Source of the DNA: CAZHRC01 sp964533865
Lineage (GTDB): Bacteria; Bacillota; Clostridia; Tissierellales; Peptoniphilaceae
Reading direction: 5' to 3'
Length of the DNA: 64,000 nt
NCBI GenBank assembly: GCA_964533865.1
Contig: CAZHRC010000001.1
Span: forward strand, 62,001 to 126,000
Shown: one piece after another, positions 49,965-58,952 of the stretch
How the letters are laid out: the number at the start of each line of letters is the position of its first letter
How positions within the stretch are numbered: the stretch's first letter is position 1
Program-made: the position numbers and the translations under genes
Notes under the pieces: generated by a model
Databases searched by the model: none
The model's input: the letters and a program-made list of their open reading frames with translations, nothing else
Told to the model about the DNA's origin: nothing

Positions 49965-52071
49965 TCATTCTGGTTTTTGTGGAGGGGTTAAGCGAGTGGT
50001 AAAACTTGCGGACGCTCTAATCGCAGATGATGCCAATAGACTTTATTCTCTTGGCCCGTTAATCCACAATCCCCAATTAGTAGAAAAACTAGAAAAAGAG
50101 GGATTGGTCGTCTACGATGGCGATCCAGATACCCTGCCCGACTCGTCACGCATGCTTATTCGCTCCCACGGGATACCTATTGATGAGAAGGAAATGTTGG
50201 AAGGGCGCGGAGTGCACATGGTCGATGGCACGTGTCCTGTGTTGCATAAGATCTACGATCGCATCGTCGAACACTGTGCAAAAGGATACACTATCGTGGT
50301 CATAGGCGATCCTGAGCACCCAGAAATACGCGCTATGATTGGATTTTGCAAAGATGCTTTTATCGTATGTCATACGGAAGAAGAGGCTAGCCAAATCGAG
50401 AATTACGAAAAACTCTATATTATTTCGCAAACTACGAATAGAATCGAGAAATTTTTGCAATTATCTGATATAATAAAAGAATTGAACAAAGAAGTGATTG
50501 TCGAGAACACAATCTGTAATGCAACCAGGTTAAGGCAAGACGCGTGCACATCTTTGTCAAAGGTTGTCGATGCTATGGTGGTCATTGGTGGGAAAAATAG
50601 TTCAAACACCAATAAACTCGCTGAAATTGCGGCTATTCATTGTAAAAATGTCTTTAGAATTGAATCTGTAAAAGATTTACCTTTACAAAAGGTATCAACA
50701 TTTTATACAATAGGTATAACTGCTGGTGCGTCGACACCAGATTGGATTATTGAGGAGGTCGTTGAGAGAATGGATCAATTTAGTAGCGAAGAGTATTTAG
50801 AACAAGTAGAGGATAGTATGATCAAAATCTATCCAAAGGATATCGTCAAAGGCACGGTCATCACAGTTAAAGACCAAGAGGTGTTTGTCGATATTAAGTA
50901 CAGAACCGATGGAATCATCAAGTTAGACGAAGTTTCTAACGATGAAAACGCAAAACCACAAGACTTATTCGAAGTCGGTCAAGAAATTGACGTTTATGTT
51001 ATAAAGCTTGATGATGGGGAAGGCAATGTGGTTCTTTCCACGCGACGCGTTGAAGGTTTGAAGAACTGGCAAAAACTAGTTGACGTCTTTAACAGCGAAG
51101 AAATTGTAGACGCACAAGTCACTGCAAGCAACAAGGGTGGTCTTGTCGCATCGGTTATGGGCATCAACGGGTTTATTCCAGCGTCCCAAATCACCACGTA
51201 CTACGTTCGCGATTTGAAACAATACGTCGGTCAAACACTACAATGCAAAATCGTCAGCCTTGATGACAAAAAACGTCGTATCGTTTTGTCGAGCCGCGTC
51301 ATTAAAGAAGCGGAACTCGATAAAGTATGGGAAACCATCGTACAAAACGAAGTGATGAAGGGAACTGTTGAACGCCTTACCGACTTTGGTGCATTTGTCA
51401 ACCTAGGCGGCGTAGATGGTCTGATTCACATTTCCGACATTTCTTGGCACCGCATCAAACATCCATCGGATGTTTTAGAAGTCGGCCAAGAAGTGGATGT
51501 GTTAGTGCTACGCGCGAACAAAGAGAAAAACAGAATTTCACTAGGATTAAAACAATTGACAAAGAAACCATTTGAACTCTTCTTGGAAAACAACAAAGAA
51601 GGAGACGTGGTGACTGGTGAAGTTGTCAACCTATTGGATTTTGGTGCGTTTGTTCGCTTGAAAGAAGGCGTTGAAGGTTTAGTTCACGTGTCTCAGATCA
51701 GCTATGATCACGTTGAAAAGCCATCTGATGAGTTGAATGTCGGTCAAGAGCTTGAAGTGAAAATCCTAGAGATTAACACAGAAGAGCAACGCATCGCTCT
51801 TAGTGTAAAGGCACTTCAACCAGAACCTGCTAAACCACAAAAGCAAGAAAAAGAACCTCGTAAACCACGTCCAAGCAGACGTCGCGAATCCGAACCCGCT
51901 TACGAAAACCAAGACATTGGCGTGAGCATCGGTGATTTGTTCGACTTTGATTTTGGTGGCGAAGAGGAAGTCGTAGCTGAAGAAGTTCAAGTTGAAACGG
52001 AAGAAGTCGTAGAAGTTGAAGAAGCACACGAAGAAGTCGCTGACCAACCTCAAGAAGACGAGCAGCAATAA
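49945..52071 (+). CDS. ispH: IspH (HMBPP reductase) fused to ribosomal protein S1
   Basis: The fusion joins two enzymes of different pathways. Residues 1-285 are 4-hydroxy-3-methylbut-2-enyl diphosphate reductase, the last step of the MEP pathway, with iron-sulfur cysteines in SGFCGGVKR, DGTCPVLHK and NTICNATR and the catalytic-region RSHGIP. Residues from about 298 hold four S1 RNA-binding repeats (about 298-372, 386-453, 469-540, 553-624), then a Pro/Lys/Arg-rich and finally a Glu/Val-rich tail to 708. ATG 49945 with GGAGGTGG is chosen over the in-frame 49924. The fusion is established in Clostridia. Codons change little across the junction. Confidence 0.95.
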   Translation: MNLLIADHSGFCGGVKRVVKLADALIADDANRLYSLGPLIHNPQLVEKLEKEGLVVYDGDPDTLPDSSRMLIRSHGIPIDEKEMLEGRGVHMVDGTCPVLHKIYDRIVEHCAKGYTIVVIGDPEHPEIRAMIGFCKDAFIVCHTEEEASQIENYEKLYIISQTTNRIEKFLQLSDIIKELNKEVIVENTICNATRLRQDACTSLSKVVDAMVVIGGKNSSNTNKLAEIAAIHCKNVFRIESVKDLPLQKVSTFYTIGITAGASTPDWIIEEVVERMDQFSSEEYLEQVEDSMIKIYPKDIVKGTVITVKDQEVFVDIKYRTDGIIKLDEVSNDENAKPQDLFEVGQEIDVYVIKLDDGEGNVVLSTRRVEGLKNWQKLVDVFNSEEIVDAQVTASNKGGLVASVMGINGFIPASQITTYYVRDLKQYVGQTLQCKIVSLDDKKRRIVLSSRVIKEAELDKVWETIVQNEVMKGTVERLTDFGAFVNLGGVDGLIHISDISWHRIKHPSDVLEVGQEVDVLVLRANKEKNRISLGLKQLTKKPFELFLENNKEGDVVTGEVVNLLDFGAFVRLKEGVEGLVHVSQISYDHVEKPSDELNVGQELEVKILEINTEEQRIALSVKALQPEPAKPQKQEKEPRKPRPSRRRESEPAYENQDIGVSIGDLFDFDFGGEEEVVAEEVQVETEEVVEVEEAHEEVADQPQEDEQQ

Positions 52072-52100
52072 GCTAATGCCTTAGCCGATTCATCATAAAA

Positions 52101-52133
52101 AAACCTTGAAACGTTTCGTTTCAAGGTTTTTTT
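52101..52133. terminator. Bidirectional terminator between ispH-rpsA and the aminotransferase gene
   Basis: AAACCTTGAAAC (52101-52112) pairs with GTTTCAAGGTTT (52118-52129), loop GTTTC, with A-run left and T-run right. It serves both converging genes. Confidence 0.92.
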
Positions 52134-52135
52134 CA

Positions 52136-53332
52136 TTAAACAGTTGTGCGTCCGGGATAAGTCTCTAGAGCTTTCTTTAGGATCGCCATGGCGCGACCGA
52201 GTTTTTCTTCGTTGATACAATAGGTGATGCGCACTTCATTGACGCCCATCGCCGGCGTCAGGTAGAAGGATTCAGCTGGTGTTAAGAGTATGGTTTCTCC
52301 GTCGATCCGGACGTTCTCCAACACCCATAACGTAAAAGTTTCGGCATCGTCCACTGGTAGGGACAAAATGTTGTAGAATGCGCCATTTGGCTTTATCGAC
52401 AGCACGCCGGGCATATTGGCGATATGCTCAAAGACAAGGTTGCGACGACTTTCGTACTTAGAAACCACGCTTGTGAGGTAGGTGTGAGAAACTTCGTTGA
52501 GGGCACAAGCGCCGATTTGTTCCAATGTGGAGACACAGAGTCTCGCCTGTGCTAATTTCGAAATATTTGCCATAATATGGCGATTTTTTGACGCCACAGT
52601 ACCTATGCGTGCACCACAGCAGCTGTAACGTTTAGAGATGCTGTCAATGAGAAGTAGGTGCTGTTCAAGTTCAGGATAATGTGCAAAGCTCTTGTACTGG
52701 AGTCCATCGTAGACAAACTCTTTGTACACTTCATCGGAGATCAAAAACAAGTTGTTTCGCAAGACGAGCTGACAGATGGCATTTTGTTCGTCTTCGGTGT
52801 AGACGCGTCCCGTCGGATTGCCTGGGTTTGTGATCATGATGGCTTTGGTGCGGTCGGTGACCCGTTTTTCCATAGTGTCTAGATCAGGTAATCGGAACCC
52901 GTCACGAGCATAGGTGGTCATAGGGACCAATTCGATGTTGAGCATACCGGCAAAATTGCTGTAGTTGCTATAGAAGGGTTCGGGTACGAGTACCTCGTCC
53001 CCTGGGTCACAGATGGTCGCTAAGGCGAAAATTAGGGCCTCGCTGGCGCCTTGGGTGACGATGATATCCTCAAAGGCATAGTCGATGTTCCAGCGTCGAT
53101 AATAGTCGATAGTGGACTGTATGAAGGTTCTTGAGCCTTGTGAGTCTTCGTACTCCAAAACACTCATGTCCACATTGCGAATCGCATCGAAAAACTCTTC
53201 TGGTGTTTCGATGTCCGGTTGACCAATGTTCAGACGCAACACGGTTACGCCTTCATCTTGACAGCGCTTAGCGTAAGGGGCTAATTTTCGTATCGGGGAA
53301 GAAATCATAGTTTCTAATCGTTTTGCTAACAT
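52136..53332 (-). CDS. PLP-dependent aminotransferase, class I
   Basis: The 398 residues form an aspartate-aminotransferase-like fold type I enzyme. Visible are LRLNIGQPDIETPEEF, the TQGASEALIFAL phosphate-binding segment, NPGNPTGRVYTEDE, SDEVYKEFVYDG and the PLP lysine in DSISKRYSCCGARIG, with the substrate-carboxylate Arg near EVRITYCI. The amino acid specificity is not clear. The start is ATG 53332 with TAGGAGTG upstream. It has its own strong promoter just downstream of the histidine kinase stop. Confidence 0.93.
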   Translation of the reverse strand: MLAKRLETMISSPIRKLAPYAKRCQDEGVTVLRLNIGQPDIETPEEFFDAIRNVDMSVLEYEDSQGSRTFIQSTIDYYRRWNIDYAFEDIIVTQGASEALIFALATICDPGDEVLVPEPFYSNYSNFAGMLNIELVPMTTYARDGFRLPDLDTMEKRVTDRTKAIMITNPGNPTGRVYTEDEQNAICQLVLRNNLFLISDEVYKEFVYDGLQYKSFAHYPELEQHLLLIDSISKRYSCCGARIGTVASKNRHIMANISKLAQARLCVSTLEQIGACALNEVSHTYLTSVVSKYESRRNLVFEHIANMPGVLSIKPNGAFYNILSLPVDDAETFTLWVLENVRIDGETILLTPAESFYLTPAMGVNEVRITYCINEEKLGRAMAILKKALETYPGRTTV

Positions 53333-53361
53333 TCACATCACTCCTAATAAAATCTTTTCTC

Positions 53362-53389
53362 ATAATATCACAGGAGCGGGTGATGTCAA
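53362..53389 (-). promoter_or_regulatory. Promoter of the aminotransferase gene
   Basis: On the minus strand: TTGACA (53384-53389), 16-nt spacer, TATTAT (53362-53367) with TGA before it. The -35 box abuts the stop codon of the histidine kinase. Confidence 0.75.
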
Positions 53390-53390
53390 G

Positions 53391-54713
53391 TTACTTTGGA
53401 AGCTCCACGATAAATTCCGTACCTTCGCCAACCTTGCTTAATACGGATATTTTTCCGCCCATGGCGTCGATAAAGGTTCTCGTAATGGACAAACCAAGGC
53501 CTGTGCCCTTGTCGGTTTCATTTCGCGACGGGTCGACCTGAAAAAAGCGATCAAAAATGTGGAGAAGATCCTTTTCGGCGATGCCGATCCCGTTATCGCG
53601 CACAGTGATGACCACGTTGGTTGGGAATTCGTTTAAAGTGATTTGTATCTTTCCGTTATCGCGTAGTGCTTTAACGGCGTTGGTGATGAGGTTGTACATG
53701 ACTTGTGTGATCTTACCTCGGTCCATGGTCACGATGACGTCCTCTTGAAGAGTGGAGAGGAGCTCTACATTATTTTCAGCTAATCGGGGTTGAAGTTTGA
53801 GATTGATCTGGGCGAGTTCCTCGGTGAGATTAAAGGTTTCAGAGTCGATTTTGACCTGGGTTTGACCTTCGTTAAATGTGTTTTTCAATTGATTGACGAG
53901 GGTGTTTAGGCGTTGTATCTCTCCGATGAGAATGTCGGTGGTTTCCTGATCCATGGTGATGATCCCATCTCGAATCGCTTCAAGATGGAGTTGGAGATTG
54001 GTCAACGGGGTGCGAAGCTCATGGCTGATGTCTTGAGCATAGTGTTTTCGAATCGCCTCTTGCGCTTTTAGACTGCTTGAGAGAAATCGAATGTTATTGG
54101 AAAGATCTTGGATTTCGATGATATCTGATCCGCCTATAGGCGTATCGTACTTACCGGCGCGAATGTCCTTGGTAGCGTTTGTGATTTGAATAATGGGTTT
54201 TGATAAGTTATCGGATAGGTAGACGCTTATTGCCAGCCCGACAGCAATGCCCAATAGTCCGGTGAAAAAGGCGGACTGTATGATGTTGTCTCGAAAGTCG
54301 GTAGCTCGCTGATTAAAAGAGTATTCGTTGCTAATATATCCGATTCGCATAGAGATGGTACCATCGGATGTTTTGATCGGTTCGATCTCCTCGACGTATG
54401 ACGCATTGTTTACCCGGGATTCCTTTAAGCCATTGTAAACGCCGAGAGACTTTTTGTTTTCGTCCAAAAGCTCAATGTAGATATTTGAACTCTCAGCGTA
54501 GATATCTAAATCGGAGCTGAGTAAGGCGTAACCGCGAGACACGATGATTTTGGTAATGTCGGTCTTGATTTGTTCAAACTCAAATTGGCGTTCAGCCTTT
54601 AAGAAGTCGAGAAAAGACTGGTTGAATGCCAAGTTGATCAACATGGAGATCACCAAAGCGGATACGGCGACGGTTGCTACGACTGCCCATGCGATTTTAT
54701 TTCGCAGTTTCAT
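53391..54713 (-). CDS. Sensor histidine kinase (BaeS-type)
   Basis: The membrane kinase has 440 residues: TM1 (about 6-28), an extracytoplasmic sensor domain of about 110 residues, TM2 (near QSAFFTGLLGIAVGLAISVYL), HAMP, HisKA with the phosphorylated His in AQDISHELRTPLTNL, and HATPase with NLITNAVKAL (N box), RDNGIGIAEKDL (G1), FDRFFQ (F box) and GTGLGLSI (G2). ATG 54713 with AGGTGG upstream is chosen. It overlaps the response regulator gene by 17 nt, so they form a coupled two-component pair. The signal is unknown. Confidence 0.94.
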   Translation of the reverse strand: MKLRNKIAWAVVATVAVSALVISMLINLAFNQSFLDFLKAERQFEFEQIKTDITKIIVSRGYALLSSDLDIYAESSNIYIELLDENKKSLGVYNGLKESRVNNASYVEEIEPIKTSDGTISMRIGYISNEYSFNQRATDFRDNIIQSAFFTGLLGIAVGLAISVYLSDNLSKPIIQITNATKDIRAGKYDTPIGGSDIIEIQDLSNNIRFLSSSLKAQEAIRKHYAQDISHELRTPLTNLQLHLEAIRDGIITMDQETTDILIGEIQRLNTLVNQLKNTFNEGQTQVKIDSETFNLTEELAQINLKLQPRLAENNVELLSTLQEDVIVTMDRGKITQVMYNLITNAVKALRDNGKIQITLNEFPTNVVITVRDNGIGIAEKDLLHIFDRFFQVDPSRNETDKGTGLGLSITRTFIDAMGGKISVLSKVGEGTEFIVELPK

Positions 54714-55407
54714 GCACGCCACCTGCTTTGTAGCCCATGCCATATACCGTCCGGATGTATTTCGGTTGTTTCGGCTCGTCTTCCAATTTTTGGCGAATGT
54801 TTTTTATGTGGGTGTCGATAGCGCGATCGTAAGCATCGTAATCAATGCCAAAGGCGATTTCGATGATTTCTTCTCGGGTAAATATCTTATGGGGGTTTGA
54901 GAAGATGGTGCGAAGGATTTGAAATTCGTTTTTGGTCAATACTACTTCTTCGCCGCGTTTAAAAATCCGATTGTTAGCGAGGTCCATTTCTAGTATGCCG
55001 TCATCGGTAATCATAATATCTGCCCGGGGAAGGTTGTACTTTTCGATGCGTCGCAAGATGGTACGTACTCGTTCCATGAGTTCTCTAGGGCTAAAAGGCT
55101 TGGTGACGTAATCGTCGGCGCCTAGGCGAAGGCCTTGGATGCGGTCATCTTCTTCTACTTTTGCGGTTAACATGATGACTGGAACGTCAGATAGGGTGCG
55201 AATTTGTTTAATGACTTCCTCGCCGCTGAGTTTTGGCAACATAAGATCGAGAATCACCAAATCCACAGGGTTAGATTTGAACTCCAATAGAGCGACTTCG
55301 CCGTCATATGCTGTGATGACGCGATAGCCTTCCTTTTCCAGATAGGATTTTGTAATGTTGGATATGCCGATTTCATCTTCGACTAATAAGATAGTAATAG
55401 TTTCCAT
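54697..55407 (-). CDS. Response regulator, OmpR/PhoB family
   Basis: The 236 residues have a receiver domain (acidic pocket VEDE, phospho-Asp in VILDLMLPKLSG, Thr in MLTAKVEEDD, Lys in DYVTKPFSPREL) and a winged-helix effector (LTKNEFQILRTIFSNPHKIFTREEII; DRAIDTHIKNIRQKLE; YIRTVYGMGYKAG). ATG 55407 with GAGGTG upstream is chosen. A 15-nt palindrome lies just before the ribosome site and may be an operator. It is divergent from an unknown small gene. Confidence 0.95.
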   Translation of the reverse strand: METITILLVEDEIGISNITKSYLEKEGYRVITAYDGEVALLEFKSNPVDLVILDLMLPKLSGEEVIKQIRTLSDVPVIMLTAKVEEDDRIQGLRLGADDYVTKPFSPRELMERVRTILRRIEKYNLPRADIMITDDGILEMDLANNRIFKRGEEVVLTKNEFQILRTIFSNPHKIFTREEIIEIAFGIDYDAYDRAIDTHIKNIRQKLEDEPKQPKYIRTVYGMGYKAGGVHETAK

Positions 55408-55420
55408 ATGCTTCACCTCG

Positions 55421-55435
55421 TGATTATTTTAATCA
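55421..55435. promoter_or_regulatory. Palindrome in the divergent region before the response regulator
   Basis: TGATTA-TTT-TAATCA, a perfect inverted repeat (arms 6 nt). It is between the response regulator ribosome site and the promoter of the divergent gene. Role not known. Confidence 0.4.
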
Positions 55436-55441
55436 ATCATT

Positions 55442-55470
55442 TTGTAGTATTTATGTTTTGTCTTTAGTAT
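55442..55470 (+). promoter_or_regulatory. Possible promoter of the 111-residue unknown gene
   Basis: TTGTAG (55442-55447), 17 nt, TAGTAT (55465-55470). Both boxes match four of six consensus bases. The ATG follows 22 nt later. Confidence 0.45.
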
Positions 55471-55492
55471 TGCTAAGAAAGGAGTGTGGATC

Positions 55493-55828
55493 ATGGTTTA
55501 TGTTCACTTAGATCAACAGGTTTTGGATACGACCTTAAAGGTTAACTCAGTTTCCCATGACAATGGGGACGTGGATATACATGTGGGGCTGGAGGATAGA
55601 CCGGTGACGTTGCACGGATTTTTAAACGAAGGTCATACTTTACAAGTGACCAAAGTCCACAAATTATTGTTGCGCATGAGTCAAACCAACTGGGTGTGCG
55701 GGGTATTTTTGTTGACGAATTTTGATATGAATGAACCGGCTGTGGTGTTTAACGTGGACCTTTCCAGCACCTTGTTGAAAATCGAAGATAGAGCGTCGGG
55801 TTTCCATTTTTACCTGATCAAGGTGTAA
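55493..55828 (+). CDS. Uncharacterised protein of 111 residues, divergent from the two-component system
   Basis: I do not recognise it. It has no signal peptide or membrane segment. The sequence looks all-beta: VYVHLDQQVLDTTLKVNSV, DVDIHVGLEDRPVTLHGFL, HTLQVTKVHKLLLRM, WVCGVFLLTNF, PAVVFNVDLSSTLLKIEDR, GFHFYLIKV. The repeated alternation of strands suggests a small barrel or jelly-roll. ATG 55493 with AAAGGAG is chosen over GTG 55484. It is the only plus-strand gene in the 52-58.8 kb block and shares its upstream region with the response regulator gene, so it could be a target of that system. This is inference. Confidence 0.7.
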   Translation: MVYVHLDQQVLDTTLKVNSVSHDNGDVDIHVGLEDRPVTLHGFLNEGHTLQVTKVHKLLLRMSQTNWVCGVFLLTNFDMNEPAVVFNVDLSSTLLKIEDRASGFHFYLIKV

Positions 55829-55858
55829 AAAAAGCCTCGATTTCGCGAGGCTTTTTTC
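55829..55858. terminator. Bidirectional terminator between the unknown gene and pbp1A
   Basis: AAGCCTCG (55832-55839) pairs with CGAGGCTT (55846-55853), loop ATTTCG, flanked by seven A's and six T's. Confidence 0.92.
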
Positions 55859-55863
55859 TAACA

Positions 55864-58743
55864 TTATGGGTCGACTGGCTCAGGTGCTGGCGTAGGCGTC
55901 GGTGTAGGTGTAGGTGTAGGTGTTGGTGTCGGCGGTGCTTCGATTTCGGTCTCGTCATCCTGTGTGGCGGTTACCGCTGGTGGGACGTAGTTGGAAGCGT
56001 TAGAGTAGCGAGTTGGGACACTGTATTCCCAATCGTCTGGAACGATACCACCATTTTCCGAAGGAATATAGGCAGGATCCCGTTCGATAAAGGATCTGTA
56101 GGCTCGATATTGCTTCAAGGTAGCTTCTTTTGCGAGTAGACCGTTACGCGTATCAATTGAGCGGAAAACGTGTAAATCGCAGTCTTGTTTGGGCAGTGTT
56201 TTTTCGCTAAATATCTCGTTGATCACCACATCTCGCGAGTCAGCTCGACACGCTCTTGTCGGAAGTTTTCCCGATTGGGTACACACTTCCGCATGGATAA
56301 TGCCTTCAGGCTCTTCGAATTTAGCAGGTTGCGCATCTGCTAAAATAGAAGCGTTGATGCTGTGCCACAAGGATGTGGCTTGTTCGGAGGAGTTGCCTTC
56401 GAGTTTAATACGAGGGTTGTCGACGCCCATCCACACACCGACAGTGTAGTAGGGGGTGAATCCGACAAACCAAAAGTCTTGGTCGTCTTGAGTCGTACCG
56501 GTTTTACCAGCGACTTCTATGCCATCGAGAAGCGCTGCTCTTGCGTGGCCGACTTGCACGACAGAGTTGAGTGCGCTGTTCATTTGATAAGCGATATCGG
56601 GAGTGACGACTTCTTGAGTCTTATTTCCATTATCAAAAAGAGCAGTCCCGTCTTGACTGGTAATTTTTGAGAAGGTCAACGGCTCGATGTAGGTGCCGAG
56701 ATTAGCGAGTGCTGCAAAAGCCCCGGTTACCTCGAGGTTGGTAAGCCCATGAGTCATAGCCCCAAGGCCCATCGCTGCGAGGTTTTCATCGTTGCTACCG
56801 TTGTCTTCCTTGGCTTCAACAAAGTTATCGTTGTCTTCGTTGTCTTGGATGATCCCAAATTTCTTTAAGTAATCTTTAGACTTTTCGATTCCGATGTCAT
56901 CAAGGACTTTAACCGCATTGACGTTGATGGAAGCGACGACGCTTTGTCTCAAAGAGCGAATGCCTCGATACCCAAAATACCAGTTTTGAGGCCATAGTTC
57001 ACCGCGATCGTCGTAGAATGGAACGTCGTCGATGCCGGTGGCGAGGTTATAACCGTTGTCCAACGCCGGGGTGTAGACAGCCAAAGGTTTCATTACGGAT
57101 CCCGGCTGACGTGGGACTCCGGATGCACGGTTTAGAATCCCAAAACCTTGCTGGTCGCGACCGCCGATGAGGGCTTTGATTTGTCCGTTTTTATGGTCGA
57201 TGACTACTGAGGAGGACTGGGGTTGTACCGCTCCCTTTTTATCAAAATTATAGTATTTATTTGCGATGAGAAGAGCGCCTTCGCTTTCGGTGTAAAAATC
57301 TGGACGCGACTCTAAAAACTTTTTGGTTAACGTGATCTTTCCTTCCTCGTCCACGGTGACTTCACCATCTTCGATGCCAATGGAACCAACAGCGTGGGTG
57401 ACCAAATTTGCGTTTTGGTCTTGGGTATAGAAGTCGGCTACGTCAATGCTGTTACCAAGGACCCGTAATTTGGAGGTATCTAATATTAATCCGCCTTCGG
57501 TATTGGTATAGCTCCCTTCGCCTAATTTAAGTTCAAAGTCTTCGGTCATGATGTTATCTTTTTTGAAATAGAGGATATCTCCATTGCCATCGACAATGTT
57601 ACGATGGTCGTCGAGTTTGATGCTCAGATTTGGTGGTAGGGAATAACTCGAGGTATCACCGTTAAGGACTTTTGAAAAATTGGAGTAAATTTCTTCGAGT
57701 TTGCGCTGCATCGCAATGTCAACTGTGGCGGTAATGGTCAAACCACCGCTGTAGAGCATTTCCTTAGCCGCTTCCTGGGAAAGGTTTTGAGTTTCCATCA
57801 GTTTTTCAACCACTTGAAGTTTTAGCAGATCGGTAAAGTAATTGGATAGATTGTCAATACGCTTTTGGCCAGGGGAGATCGCTTTTGTGATGTCTTCAGC
57901 TTTTGCGGTTTCATAACTGGCGTCGTCGAGTTTTTTGAGATCGTGCATTTTGCGCAAGACGTATTTTTGGCGAGCGTTGGGCTCCTCATTATAAACAGCG
58001 ATGTAGGTTTGGCCGTTCATAAATACTTCACCTAACGGCAATTCTGTGGTTACATCCTCTGGTGTCAGGGTCCTGAACAAAGCAAAGTTAGTTGGACTCT
58101 GGACGATACCCGCCAGAGCTGCAGACTCTGCTATCGTCAAATCTTTTGCGTCTTTTGAAAAATAGGTTTGTGACGCGGCTTGAACGCCATAGGAATTTTG
58201 ACCAAGGAAGACGCGATTTAAGTAAGCCTCAAGGATTTTTTCTTTTGGTAAGGTGGCGTCAAGCTTTAAGGCCAGATACATCTCTTTGATTTTTCGTTCC
58301 CAGGTTTGATCGTTGTTTAAGTACATATTGCGCGCCAACTGTTGAGTGATCGTCGAAGCACCGCGCACGATGTCACCAGCCGCGATGTTTTCTATAATCG
58401 ATTTAGCGATGCCTCTAAAGTCGATGCCGATATGGTCATAAAACCTCTCGTCTTCAACGCTGACAAAAGCGTCGAGAAGATAGGAAGGCATCTGGTCTAT
58501 GGATATGATTTCACGAAATTCTTCGGTCTCTATTTTCTCGATGAGATTCCCTTCGGCATCCACAATGATCGAGTTTTCGCTAAGCATAGAATTGATATTA
58601 TTGGGATCGATCTCAGGCGCGCTGCCCATGATTTCTATGAAGGATTGGGACAATAATCCTCCGACTAGTGCAATGAAAATAAGCAAGATCGAAAATAGGA
58701 CGATGAAAGGCTTAGCTAGAAAGCTTTTCTTTTTCTTCTGCAT
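55864..58743 (-). CDS. pbpA: Bifunctional penicillin-binding protein 1A (transglycosylase/transpeptidase)
   Basis: This class A PBP polymerises and crosslinks peptidoglycan. With ATG 58743 (GAGGAGG upstream) it has 959 residues: a basic cytoplasmic N-terminus, one TM helix (about 12-33), GT51 glycosyltransferase (EDERFYDHIGIDFRGI; GASTITQQLARNMYL; EKILEAYLNRVFLGQ), a long intervening region, and the transpeptidase with SxxK in PGSVMKP, SIN in VASINVNAV and KTGTTQDD. The tail has seven Thr-Pro repeats. A longer in-frame reading to 58920 lacks a ribosome site and covers the promoter. It carries an insert of about 130 residues before the transpeptidase domain. Confidence 0.94.
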   Translation of the reverse strand: MQKKKKSFLAKPFIVLFSILLIFIALVGGLLSQSFIEIMGSAPEIDPNNINSMLSENSIIVDAEGNLIEKIETEEFREIISIDQMPSYLLDAFVSVEDERFYDHIGIDFRGIAKSIIENIAAGDIVRGASTITQQLARNMYLNNDQTWERKIKEMYLALKLDATLPKEKILEAYLNRVFLGQNSYGVQAASQTYFSKDAKDLTIAESAALAGIVQSPTNFALFRTLTPEDVTTELPLGEVFMNGQTYIAVYNEEPNARQKYVLRKMHDLKKLDDASYETAKAEDITKAISPGQKRIDNLSNYFTDLLKLQVVEKLMETQNLSQEAAKEMLYSGGLTITATVDIAMQRKLEEIYSNFSKVLNGDTSSYSLPPNLSIKLDDHRNIVDGNGDILYFKKDNIMTEDFELKLGEGSYTNTEGGLILDTSKLRVLGNSIDVADFYTQDQNANLVTHAVGSIGIEDGEVTVDEEGKITLTKKFLESRPDFYTESEGALLIANKYYNFDKKGAVQPQSSSVVIDHKNGQIKALIGGRDQQGFGILNRASGVPRQPGSVMKPLAVYTPALDNGYNLATGIDDVPFYDDRGELWPQNWYFGYRGIRSLRQSVVASINVNAVKVLDDIGIEKSKDYLKKFGIIQDNEDNDNFVEAKEDNGSNDENLAAMGLGAMTHGLTNLEVTGAFAALANLGTYIEPLTFSKITSQDGTALFDNGNKTQEVVTPDIAYQMNSALNSVVQVGHARAALLDGIEVAGKTGTTQDDQDFWFVGFTPYYTVGVWMGVDNPRIKLEGNSSEQATSLWHSINASILADAQPAKFEEPEGIIHAEVCTQSGKLPTRACRADSRDVVINEIFSEKTLPKQDCDLHVFRSIDTRNGLLAKEATLKQYRAYRSFIERDPAYIPSENGGIVPDDWEYSVPTRYSNASNYVPPAVTATQDDETEIEAPPTPTPTPTPTPTPTPAPEPVDP
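55888..55929 (-). repeat. Thr-Pro dipeptide repeat (7 copies) at the PBP1A C-terminus
   Basis: Seven ACN-CCN codon pairs in a row form a 6-nt tandem repeat (GGTGTA on the plus strand, with some drift). It encodes a stiff (TP)7 spacer near the C-terminus. Such tracts can vary in length by slippage, always in frame here. Confidence 0.85.
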
Positions 58744-58888
58744 ATGATGAACCTCCTCGTGTTGGTGATCAATGTTTCTAAAACGGTGTCTGCTCGAGTC
58801 GTGTTGCGTATTAAAGGCTGGCGGCCGTTCTGTAGAAAAGTCCCAGAGCGATTCTGGGTCATTGAAGTTAAACAATTTTGATGTTTCA

Positions 58889-58897
58889 ATTATAACA
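58889..58897 (-). promoter_or_regulatory. Extended -10 promoter of pbp1A
   Basis: On the minus strand TGTTATAAT, with TATAAT at 58889-58894. About 146 nt before the ATG, giving a long leader. No good -35. Confidence 0.55.
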
Positions 58898-58952
58898 TAG
58901 ACCGCCATTTTTCGGAACAAAGGGGAAAATTATCTCCATTAGCCCTAAAGAC

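Noticed and set aside
55888..55929. Possible CRISPR-like short repeat
   Set aside because: It is a coding hexamer repeat for Thr-Pro pairs with no spacers.
58744..58920. 59-codon N-terminal extension of PBP1A
   Set aside because: No ribosome site at its start, sequence unlike any PBP, and it covers the likely promoter; GAGGAGG before ATG 58743 settles the start.
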